From: Mytilus trossulus
Lineage: Eukaryota > Mollusca > Bivalvia > Mytilida > Mytilidae
DNA: 64,000 bases
Assembly: GCF_036588685.1 (NCBI RefSeq)
Contig: NC_086384.1
Span: 15,824,195-15,888,194 of the forward strand
Direction of reading: 5' to 3'
Position numbers and translations under genes: made by a program. The notes under the pieces were generated by a model that saw only the letters and a list, made by a program, of their open reading frames with translations, had not been told where the DNA came from and did no database searches. This document shows positions 21,483 through 32,600 of this stretch, piece after piece; position 1 is the stretch's first letter, and each line of letters begins with the position of its first letter.

Positions 21483-22450
21483 ATTTTTTTGTCAGGTATT
21501 CGCAGGTAATAATACTTATTCAATTAGTAATGTATTCAATTATTATTAAGAAAAAGAACCTTTTCCTTTAGTTTAAGTCACCACGAGGAGGTCGAAGTGT
21601 GATTCAAGCAGGATATACATGTATAAGTCTTTTGCATTAAATTCTATCAATACAAAAAGTTTTATATTCATCATATACTAATGATCCCCCTGACACCCAC
21701 CCACCCAAAACCCACCCCACCCACCCCAACCCGATTTGCTATATACAAAAAAACCTTTACAAAAGAGATCACTATTCAGGGTACTTGTTCACCCTGACAA
21801 ATTTGTAATGAAGTTACATGTATGCTCTAGGCTATAACATAATTTATCATGAACACTTTATATTTTATCTGAAATAGAATTCAATATAAACAATAAATAA
21901 TTAAAAAACATTTTCTAAGTTAATGATATTTTAGTCATATGTAATATGAGAATTATAGTCATTTATATTTTGATACTATTGATAATTTATTAAATATATT
22001 AAAAATATTCACAAATTATTATTTTTAAAGTTACTATTAATTAATATTAATTTTTACCATGACTGTATGTCATTTAATATTTGATGATATTTAAATGAGT
22101 AGTTATTGTTGCAAACTTGATTAGTTTGAATGGAGATTATTTTTTGAATAATGGAAACGGAATTGGAAGTGAAAACAAATTGGAACGGTGGGGTTACAAT
22201 TTTTACTCATTTCAGATTTCCGAAAAAAAAATTCTTAGGATATTTTGTTTTTAGGGGATTAATATTCAACAGCAAAGTGAATTGCTCAAAAGCAACAAAA
22301 AAAATAAGTTCATTTGACCACATTCATTCTGGGTTAGAAACCAATGCTGTGTCAACTATTGAATCACAATCCAAATTCAGAGCTTGAATGTTGTGTCCAT
22401 ATTTTCCCTCTGCGGTCGTATAAAGTTGTGCCCTGCAAAGCATCTAGTTT

Positions 22451-22985
22451 TTATTTTAGTCATAAATTGTAACTCCCAACAATAAAGAAACAGGTCTGCA
22501 ATAAGTGGTGAGAAGACAAACACCTGACACACGATCTACTGCTAGCCACCGTATATAAACTTGAATGACATTTTTTGTTTGCTGTGTCATACATCTTTTA
22601 TATGTGTAGTTATGTTCCACATTTTAGACTCACGCGCTACCGGTCAGTATAGTGTTCACATAAATACTGTCATTTTAACAAAAAGACAGGAAATAAAAAA
22701 AAATCGTTTTACTATGCGCGTACATAAAGTGCATTTGAATGGCTACCATAAATGTCACTAAACCAACGAACTGTCCCTTCCAAGTCTGCATGAGCAAATA
22801 AATCGAAACCACTGAGACTTTTACATTCCATAACACATAACAAGGGACTAATATGTTTGAAACTACACGCATTATTAGTTATTTATTATTTTAGAATACA
22901 CATTGCAATTTTTTTATTGATCAAGATTGGTAACACTACATTAACAATTCCTAGGAGAAACTTTTGAATTGAAATGCCCTAATTA
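22451..22985. other. Unassigned intergenic stretch
   Basis: No gene recognised; the short open frames on both strands lack protein-like composition. Confidence 0.35.
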
Positions 22986-23366
22986 TCATGTGTCTGCCTT
23001 ACTTTGTCCCACGAATTAACTAAATTGCGTGAGCAAACAGATGAATGATGATTCGTTGCACTACATTTGTTTTTATTAATATCCGTTTCACATTACAACG
23101 TTTCATAATGGCAACTCACTAATAAGCACCGACGACATTTGATCTGCTGCAAAAAGGTAGGGTATTATTTTTTGTTAATATCACGACTTCAATGAAACTT
23201 TGCTTATTACACTTTTGATGAAATTTTGATTCAATCAACATTGACATTTTTTTAACAGTTTTTTATAAGTATTTTTTCAAAGACTATCTTATTTATAAAT
23301 GAAATAACATACAGTGTCATAGATTCAAATTAAGATGAACTAGACAATAAACAAACACAATCAATA

Positions 23367-23681
23367 TCACAAATACATATCTTGGAACATGATATAAGAA
23401 TTGAAGAAAAACGAATGAACAATTAATGTCTCCCAAAAAAATAAACAAATCAATAAAAAATAAAACAAAAACAAAATATTAATAATATTATTAATAATAA
23501 TAAGAATAAAGCGAACAAAATGAATAAGGCTACAATTTTGTTTTAGAATAAATAAACTAGTGATAAATTTCATGCGTGGGATGCGCTTTACTGGATTTAC
23601 GTTTATCAGGAACGTTCGATGCTGAATAATTGAAGCCAAAGATGTATACGAAGTAGTGAATACAAAAATCAGGGAATACAT
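23367..23681. other. Low-complexity A/T block in the first duplicate unit
   Basis: Mostly A and T with AATATTATTAATAATAATAA. The open frame on the minus strand is a composition artefact. Confidence 0.5.
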
Positions 23682-24567
23682 AATACGTTTTATATGCTTC
23701 TTAGAGGATATTTATTGTATGCTCTCTAACTTTTTTTCAAATTGATTTTTTATTTCAACCTCGCGAAAATCTTTTACTGTGAATTTTTTTATTACATTAA
23801 TTTTCCTATCACTATCAGTGTCATATTTTTATATTTCATCCTTTTTAACTTTGTTATTTATATAATGTCCTTCACTGAATATCCAAAGTTTTGGTACATT
23901 GCCAACTGAAATAACGGATAGATACGGTTAGGTCTGCTTCATTTTTATGGCTATAGGAAGATGTAGTATGAGTTGTCGTGAGGACATTTGCAGCTTTGAT
24001 GAGTATGATTTAAAATTTCCTCTCGACATCCATTATTCATTATTTAGTAACCCTCTAATCAGGAAATCATTATATGAAATGGAAGTCCTTGCATATCATA
24101 TCAGAAAGATCAAAATTTTACATATCTATCAAAGCTTAATGAACCATTCATGATTTGGCTGACTTTTATAAAGATATCTTTGTAAAATAAAGACAACAGT
24201 GAAAAAATACACTTATTCCAGTTCAAAGATTTTACTGCACGAAGCTTTTAATCTCGATACATTTGAAATAAGATCATGGTGGTTTGATATCTCCTGTCCT
24301 AGAAAAAAACATTGACAAATAATGTACTCATTCTCAAACGAACGATATTTAGTCACACATACCATTCAATGCGTTCAAAAGTGGCATGACAAAAGTTACT
24401 GGGCCATCTTAATTATTACGTAATTTTTCCACTTAAATACGAGCATACACAGTTTTGATTGCATCACATTATTTTTGAAGATGTTGAAAATTTGAATATA
24501 ATTAAATCATCAAACAAAAATTATATTATGTTTTATCACTAACACTGGACAAGTCGTATACAAATAT

Positions 24568-24630
24568 GTTCTATGGTCGGGTTGTTGTCGCTTCGACACA
24601 TTCCCCATTTCCTTTCTCAATTTTATTTTA
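24568..24630 (+). mobile_element. Penelope-like 3'-end fragment
   Basis: GGTTGTTGTCGCTTCGACAC then ATTCCCCATTTCCTTTCTCA matches the 3' terminus seen at 44466-44513. Confidence 0.6.
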
Positions 24631-24689
24631 AAATACTGAAATCAAAGGTAAATTTAAAAAGAGAAAGTCCATACCAATTGGAAAAAGAA

Positions 24690-24875
24690 TGTGTACTGAG
24701 TTTCAAGTTGATTTAACTTTTGCTTTATCAAAAACTACCTTGACCAAAAACTTAACCTGATGCGGGACAGACGGACGGACCAACGGACGGACCAACAGAC
24801 TGACAAACAGACGAACGAACAGACGCACAGACCAGATAACATAATGTCGCTCTACTATCGTAAGTGGGGCATTAA
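24690..24875 (-). repeat. Inverted partial copy of the GTCC/GTCT repeat
   Basis: TACTGAGTTTCAAGTTGATT and the GGACAGACGGACGGACC run correspond to the minus strand of the 7308-7785 repeat. Confidence 0.6.
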
Positions 24876-24904
24876 CATCAATCGTTATCAAACATCATAC
24901 GGAA

Positions 24905-25095
24905 CGCAATAGACCATTGGGTTTCCCGTTTGAATGATTTTACACTAGTTAATTGTGGTGCCATCCATAGTTTGCTGTTCAATGTTAGCCAATGCTCCAT
25001 GTTGAATTCCGAACTTTGACCTTTAATGGTTTAATTTTACAAATTGTGACCTGGCTGGAGAGTTGTGTTATTGGCACTCATGCCACATTTTCTTA
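24905..25095 (+). mobile_element. Penelope-like tail, second 3'-end type
   Basis: TTTCCCGTTTGAATGATTTT, then CACTCATGCCACATTTTCTTAT-like sequence, matches 39160-39350. The tail is shared with 28340-28535 at the same place in the tandem duplication, so it was there before the duplication. Confidence 0.7.
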
Positions 25096-25310
25096 TATCT
25101 ATAAACATTATTTTTTCCACTTGTCAGAAATAGTTCTTTCATTATACTTGAGGACGCGAAATTCTAAAACACTTTGACAAATAAAGATGGGATATCTTTC
25201 ACCCCTCCTACTAATGGGGATAGAAAATCCAGGGAAATATCAAAGTTTTGTTAACCGTAGATCTAAATTTATTATCATACCAATGATGATTCATGACATA
25301 ATTATTGATT

Positions 25311-26532
25311 TTCTCGCTTGAGCCAGTACGGTGAAAGTGAGAAAAGCAATCGAGCTGAGATGACCAATGATAATCTATTTATCGCTATTTTGCCTATGAG
25401 TATGTTGTTAATTTCATTTTGAAGGAAATTATCAATGTATCAGTCAGTAAGATCAAAGACAAATTTCGAACAGTAACGAAAAATGCAAATATATGCAACT
25501 GACTATTATAGATATTGAACGCAGAATCTAATTTCATAGATCACACTTGATTTATTGTTTTCTTTATTTCAAGACCAAATTCATATTAATTATGAATCAT
25601 ATAATATTTGATACGCTTTCTTATATAATATATAAACCTACAGGAAAAAAACTTTGCAACCCTGAATATACGATCTGCTTCGTTCAGGTTGGAATATCTA
25701 TGTTTACGTTTTTTGAAAAGTCAGTGAACTAATTTGGTACGCTAAAAGTGCATTCCTTTATTTTAACTGGCACTACAATTATATATTATTCAAAAGATAT
25801 ATGCTGACTGGCGCTTAAAAGTTTGTATCTTTTCTATCAAAAAATATTTAAAGATTACTAGTACCTATTTCTTTAAAAGTCATATTTGAATAATATATAT
25901 CTCTGTCAATAATTAGTCTTAAAAGTGCATCTATGGCAGACATAATTATTATTTGTCTTCTGTGAATCAATGTGTACAACAAATAGACGAAAAAGTTTAC
26001 TTTGTTAACCCCATAAAATTGAGAATGAAAAATATGAAATTCACATATAAGTCATAGCAGATACAACGGAAAAGATTGTATGGTGATTTTATCGTGTAAA
26101 GGCCAACTTCTTTCATGACTGCATATTCTTGCATCTATAGAATGATATGCTAGTAGTCAATGTCAAGAAATTCGTTGTTATGCTAACAGAAACGAGTTTC
26201 CATTTAGGCATAAATGAAAATAAACAAAAAAAGATTAACATGTCATCGTAAATTAAGTTTTGTTTTCAAATAGAAAGTAAATACAAATCATGTACGACTT
26301 AAGTATATTTATCGGTATTTTACAAAAATGTTCCTTGGTCCTATAGTTACTGATAATTCTGTTTTCAGCACTGTAGAGTGATATGAATTTTTTTCTAGAA
26401 ACAAAGGGTGCACGTGGCGTTTTCAATTAAATTAACAACGTCGTCATAGGTAAACTATCGATATAATTGGTCATTTCAACTCGATTGCTTTTCTCACTTT
26501 CGCCGTACCGGCTCAATCGAGAAAAAATATCT
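25311..26532. repeat. Inverted pair of a 75-bp element
   Basis: TTTCTCGCTTGAGCCAGTAC...GAGAAAAGCAATCGAG at 25311-25388 reappears inverted at about 26465-26532. Related copies are at 28768-28845 and, in part, at 29445-29510. Confidence 0.65.
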
Positions 26533-26639
26533 CGATGAGATGCCCAACGATATTCTATAAATATATAATTAAGTGATCTTTTCATCGTCAGTATTAATTG
26601 CTAAATTTTATTGTATTATAGTTCAAAACTTGACGTTCC

Positions 26640-26700
26640 CAGACTCACTACCATTAAATTCATGACGAATGGATCAGGTTTGAAAACAGTTGTTTAGCAG
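26640..26700 (+). pseudogene. Dead duplicate of the membrane-protein first exon
   Basis: ACGAATGGATCAGGTTTGAA corresponds to ATGAATGGATCCGGTTGGAA at 29605, and the upstream TTTTATTGTATTATAGTTCA corresponds to TTTTATTGTATAATAGTTCA. The donor GTAAGC of the intact copy is TTTAGC here, so this copy cannot splice at the same place. Confidence 0.6.
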
Positions 26701-26769
26701 ATTTAGAATACTATGATAAAAAAAAAAAAAAAATATTTATTCAATGCTAATTTCTCTCGACATTAAAAT

Positions 26770-26930
26770 AAAGAAGGGCAAACGATACCAGAGTGACATC
26801 CACATTTTTAAAATCGAAAATAAATTGACAACGCCATAAAAAAAAAGACAATCAGACACATCATAGAAAACTAAAGACCAGGAAGCACAAACCCCTCGAT
26901 AAGACAGTGGATGCGTTTTTAGGATAGAAC
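26770..26930. repeat. Dispersed repeat (GATACCAGAG family)
   Basis: GGCAAACGATACCAGAGTGA, then AACGCCATAAA and CATAGAAAACTAAAGACC. Other copies are at 29720-29865 and, inverted, at 62695-62815. Very common in mussel sequence as I remember it. Confidence 0.6.
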
Positions 26931-27109
26931 GATTATTAACTAAGTGGCGTGAATAAGCAGATGAATAACGATTCGTTGCAATGCATTCTTATTCATATCC
27001 GTTTCACATGACAAAGTTGCATAATGCCAACTAACTTCTAAGCACCGATGAGGCATATAGCCATAACATTTGATCTGCTGCTTAAAGGTAGGGTATTTTT
27101 TCTCTCTTA

Positions 27110-27480
27110 ATAAATGTATAAAGTAAAATCACAAAAATACTAAAATCCGAGGAAAATTCATAACGTAAAGTCCCTTATCAAAAGTAATATCACAAAAAAA
27201 TCTGAATTCCGAGAAAAATTCAAAACTCAAAGTCCTTAAACAAATGGCAAAATCAAATGATAAAACACATCAAGCGAATGGACAACAACTGTCTTATTCC
27301 TGACTTGGTACAGTCGTTTTAAAATGTAGGAAAGGTGGATTGAACCTGGTATTAGAGCGCTAAACCTCTCACTTGTATGACATTCGCATCAAATTTCATT
27401 ATATTTACAACCATGTTGGACCAAAACAGACATTATAGGTACAATGGTCAAAATAGGAGTTTAGCAGTCATCAACGTGTC
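27110..27480 (-). repeat. Dispersed repeat, possible SINE-like family
   Basis: On the minus strand it contains ACCAGGTTCAATCCACC, which includes a GGTTCAATCC box resembling a Pol III B box, then CCAAGTCAGGAATAAGACAG. Copies on + are at 39540-39830 and 40725-40860. The SINE nature is a guess from the box. Confidence 0.5.
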
Positions 27481-28337
27481 AAAATTTCAATTAAAACAAA
27501 AACAAACAAATATTTATCAAAGAAGCAAAAAAGAGCATCTATAAAATTTAACAACAACATTCATAGCTTACTTATTTATGTATTTTAAATCAACCCATAA
27601 AGGATTGAAATATTTGAAGTCCTGTGACTGAATGACAATGTTCACATCAATTCTAGTGTAGAGTCGCGTGTTTGACATATGAGTAGAGCATTTGTTACAT
27701 CACTACCTTAATGAAATTTTGCTTATTAAGTTTTGTTAGAATTTTGTAACAATATATAACACCTTGATGTGTATCAGTATTTTTATCAAATGTCTAAGAA
27801 GAGTATCTTTTCATGCTAGGAAATAATATGCAGTATCATAGATTTAAATCAAGATGGGCCACACAATAAACAAACAAAATCAATATAAAAAATACATAGC
27901 TTGGAAAATGATAAAAAATTACAAACAATTCCCCCTTCCCCTAAAATTTTTTATGAAAACAATAAATAAAAGTAATGCAAACAAAAATAAATATATGATT
28001 TTAACCATGCTATAAAAAGGAACAGGTGATAATTTCCATGCGTTCGAAGCACTATCAATGTCATAGTTCATTTATCGTCCTTTTACTTCGCTATTTAGGT
28101 AATGTCCTTCCCAGTATATCCAAACTTTGGGTAAAATGTCAACTGTGAAATAAGGGATACGATAGATACGTTTGTTTCGTCTGCTTCATGTTTATATTTG
28201 TATTTGGAAAATGTCATGGATGTTTAGTTGACAAATATTTGACATTTGATATTCAAAACGAGGAAGACCATAACAACTGGGAAAAAAACCGTTAGTAATC
28301 ATCATACGAAACGAGTGAAAATAAACCAACTGCTTAT

Positions 28338-28535
28338 GTATAATAGTCTATTGGTTTTCCCGTTTTAATGATTTTACACATTGGAAAGTTATGTTGGTGC
28401 CCTTTATAGGTTGCTGATTGATGTGAGCCATTACTCCGTACTTTCTTCAAGAATAATGGTTTACTGTTACAAATTGTGACTTGGATGAAGAGTTGTATCA
28501 TTGGCACGCATGCCACATATTCTTATATCTATAAA
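28338..28535 (+). mobile_element. Penelope-like tail in the second duplicate unit
   Basis: Counterpart of 24905-25095, with TTTTCCCGTTTTAATGATTT and CACGCATGCCACATATTC. Confidence 0.65.
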
Positions 28536-29604
28536 CATTATTTTCTTACCCTAGTGACAAATAGTTGTTTCATTATACTTGAGAACCCAAAATTCTGAAA
28601 CATTTTGCCAAATAAAGATAAGATAGTATCTGTCCTATGGTATATTTCGTCCCTTATACTAATGGTATTTCGTGAAGTGTTTCGTGAAAAATCAAAGTGT
28701 TGTTAACGGTAGATTTAAATTTATCATCATACCAATGATAATTCATAACTTAATTATTGATTGATTTTCTCGCTTGAGCCGGTACTGTGAAAATGAGAAA
28801 AGCAATTGAGCTCAGATGACCAATGATAATCTGTTTATCGCTATTTTACACATGAAGACGTTGTTAATTCCATTTAAAAGGAAACTATCAGTTAGTCAGA
28901 TCAATGAAAAATTTAGAAAGTAGCGATAATTGCAAATATATGCAAATGACAATAGATATTTAACGCAGAAACTAATGTAACAGATCACACTTTCTTTATG
29001 TTTTTCATAATTTCAAGACCAAATTAATACTTATCATGAATCAAATAAACTACCATGTACTTTCTCATATATATATATCAATCTAAAGGGAAACAACTTT
29101 GCAACCATGAATAATTATATGTTCTGCTTCATGCAGGTTGGAATATAAATATTCAAGGATCACCTATTTCTTTAGAAGTCGTATTTGAATTATATATATG
29201 TCTCTGTCAATAATTAGTCTCAGTTGCTGCTAATATTGCATAGATGGCAGACACAATAGTTTTTTGTTTCTTTGAACTTTGAATCAATATGTAAAACGAA
29301 TAAACGAAATAGATTATTTTGATAACTCTTGGAAATGAAGATTAAATATTTAAAATTCACATTATATGTCTAATCAGATACAAAAAAAACACAATGTACG
29401 GTGATTTTATCGTGTTAACGTCCGCTTCTTTTAGAAATCCACCGTACCGACTCCAGCGAGAAAATCAATCTCGTTGAGATGGTCGACTAACGATAATCTA
29501 TCAATATATATAAGGATCTTTTAAAAGCCAGTGATAATTGTTAAATTTTATTGTATAATAGTTCAAAAATTGACTTTTCCAGACTTTTTATAATATAACT
29601 CAGG

Positions 29605-29632
29605 ATGAATGGATCCGGTTGGAAACGAATTG
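29605..29632 (+). CDS. Membrane-protein exon 1 (start codon)
   Basis: ATG in the context CAGGATGA, nine codons (MNGSGWKRI) and one base, then donor G|GTAAGC. Joined to exon 2 it gives a plausible signal peptide. A dead duplicate of this exon lies about 2.9 kb upstream. A transcript start was not located; CTTTTTATAATATAAC lies about 20 bp upstream. Confidence 0.55.
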
Positions 29633-32600
29633 GTAAGCTGAAATTAATTCATTGTGAAAAAAACCCAGAAATATTGATGCAGTGCTTATTTCGATAAACA
29701 TTTAAAAAAGGGGGGCGAACGATACCAGAGGGACATCCACACTTATAAATTAAAAATTAATTGATAACGCCATGTGTAAAGAAAAGAGACTCTGAGACAC
29801 AGCATAGAAAACAAAAAACCAAGCAACACGAACGCCACGATAAAACTTGTGATGTGTTATTAGGACGTTGAACTTAAAACTCATTTTTTAATCACCTTTG
29901 TTTTCAAAAGATGAAATAGTACAAACTAAGCAGAAATTAAGAATTTACATTTAAAACAAATATGCTGTTTTACTGTTATACATGATGTCTGTCGTATTCA
30001 CAATATAAAGTCTTATTATACATAGTCTCTCATAACTCTTTTTAGAGTTGCTCATGTTGACTTGTTTTAAATATTATTGTTATTTTAGTAATGTATAAAT
30101 GTATGTCAATTTTGAGGTGAGACTCTAATAAAGTATTTGTCTTGTCTTGTCTTGTCTAGATAGCATTTTTTAAATTTACAGGACTTTTGATGTTGTTTAC
30201 TGACAGTCTAATAAACAGCGCTCCCGACGATTGGAAACTTGTGTTCAAAATAGACGCTAACGGTGAGCTTAAAAGTTAATTATTTTGCGAATATCAATAA
30301 AAAAAAGAAAAATTACACTTTGTTTATGTAATAACCTACACATGATGTTAACGAAACAGAACAACAAAAACTGTCGACTGTATGGTCACTTATTGAAAAA
30401 AAAATATCTTCCGTTTTTCGTTATTCTCATCTGATGTTCCTTTTTATGTTTAATTTAATACATCTTTTTTATGTTAAAGGTGTTAATCTATAAGTAAATT
30501 TAAATGCAACAAAGATTTACTTTAACATGTATAACCTGATAAAACAAAAATACCTTTACTTATGTATGAACTTCTTTCTCATCTTTATATCCTGAATGAA
30601 AATCTCTGATTCCTTCCCCGGCTTTGTTGTTTTTAGTTTATATATATAACCTCTTCGGTGTTATTATAGTATTTTGGCGTCGATCATAACCAAAAAGACC
30701 AAAGGGAAATGCACATCTGGAACAGAACAATTGATACCGTTTTTAAATGTTAGTTTAGACATTTTTTAAAGTCAGTACGATATTGACATTGTATACCTTA
30801 TTTTTTTTCTCTCATGAAGGAGGCAATACCAATATATATGATATTTATATGGACAGAGGGATAACATACAATATTAATGACAAAGAGGCACTAAATCTCA
30901 CTCACCGAACTGGCAAGCATTTCAAATCTGATATTATAAATCATTGGTCGTATGTTGATATTGAAGAGGTAAGTATTTTACAGTGAAATTAAAGCTGAGA
31001 AGAGGGCCCAAAAGGATCAATCCCGAAATCCCGAGCTTAAAACACAAGTTCCTGGAGTCCCGATAAAAGTCATATCCCACTTCAAAGCTGTTACTGACGT
31101 CAATGTAAAGAAATATACAATAAGTAATAGATAAACACATACTAAATAAAACTTTTTTTTACATCAGTCTGTATTCAAAGTGTAGGACTCAAATCTATGT
31201 AGTGTGTTCCAGATCTATAGAATATTCCAAATATATGGTAAATGTGACGTCCTGGCATCCCAAATCTATGGAAGATTTAAAAAAAATTCTAATCTATGGC
31301 AAGTTTTTTTAATTTCCTAATCTATAGCGGATGTTTGTTGTTTTCAAATCTATTGCAGATTTTGTGCAAATAGAGAACGAGGCAATACATATATGATCAA
31401 TGACTTGTCTTAAACAAGCAGTAATGCACTACAAGGGAGCATTTGTATAAACCATTGTTAAATAAAAATTCCATAATGATCAACCCAATCGTGACGGAAA
31501 CCATAAAATGTCCTAAGGGTAGAAGTGATATAACATAATAAAGACTTCCTGATTGAAATAATATGTCCCATGTTTTACATGAATTTGTTTGAAAAATCTA
31601 CAAGCCCGTGTTCAATACCTGCTTTTGATTAACATGTTACAAATAAAAAGATATTTAGACCAACGTAGAATGGGGTTATCTAACTGTGACGTCATATTTT
31701 ACTTTTTTCGACGGAAATTACACAATTCCAAGTTCTGCCATAGATTTGGAGAAAACATAAATAAAAACTGCCTTAGATTTGATTCGTTTAACGTTTGTAA
31801 CGTCATATTTACCATAGATTAGATATCTGCCATAGATTTGGAAACCGCCATAGATTTGAGTCCTATAAATATTCATATATAAAAAAATCTAAATTGAAAA
31901 CGACGTTCAGTCCTATGATTTCGTTGGATAAAAACCGCAATTGTCATACGTGCGCAACAAATGTATCGTTAGAAGAATCTAAATACAGCACAAACAACAT
32001 TTTCCAAAAGTCAGAAAAAGTGAAAAAGTATATTATAACAAAACGCATTTGACTTACAGGTTGAATAACGGATACTCTTAAACACCGCTGACTGCCATGG
32101 CGATTGTCAATAAATAGATTGATACCAAACAGAAAATAAAAACACTGACGGAAAATAAATGTATACCGCAAACATAAGGTGCAAATATTGGTACACCGTA
32201 TCTGGATTTCGACTCTTCAATGATGGTAGGAATCGAAACGGTATTTGAGAGGCCATAATATTTACCTCAATTTACCAAAAAATATAAACGCCTAAAAGAT
32301 GTATAAAATAACAGAGTTTTCGATATTTTACTTTTATACATTAAATTAACCTCTATTGTTATTTTGATTATCATGTTATGAATGTACACAATGTAAACAT
32401 GCACTATTGTCGATATTTCTATATAAATGTAGTTTGGTTTGTTGAGAAATAAAGAATTAGTAGTAAATCGACCGAGTTTACCCGCTATTTATAAGTAATA
32501 GATTTTATCAGTTATCAATGTTATGATATACTCTATTATATAGGAAGATGTGGTATGCATGCCAATAAAAGACAACTCTCCATCCAACTAACAATATATA

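Larger units (their letters stand above)
20495..22440. mobile_element. TIR element of about 1.9 kb
   Basis: TTTATACGACCGCA near 20499 is inverted as TGCGGTCGTATAAA near 22411-22424. The interior holds several diverged units with AAGGAAGGTTGGGATT and GGGGCCAAA, then the GACCACATTCATTCTG block also found at 17169. No transposase is visible, so it looks non-autonomous. It carries a hairpin (21278-21361) and a CG-rich mini-array (21401-21482). Confidence 0.65.
22985..29870. repeat. Diverged tandem duplication, units about 22985-26935 and 26935-29870
   Basis: Matching blocks in the same order include GATTCGTTGCA at about 23050 and 26969, ACATTTGATCTGCTGC at 23137 and 27066, a Penelope-like tail at 24911 and 28345, TTTCTCGCTTGAGCC at 25311 and 28768, the ATGxATGGATC first-exon block at 26660 and 29605, and GAACGATACCAGAG at 26780 and 29726. 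The units differ by insertions: 23945-24880 is present mainly in the first. The second unit ends at the first exon of the membrane-protein gene. Confidence 0.75.
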
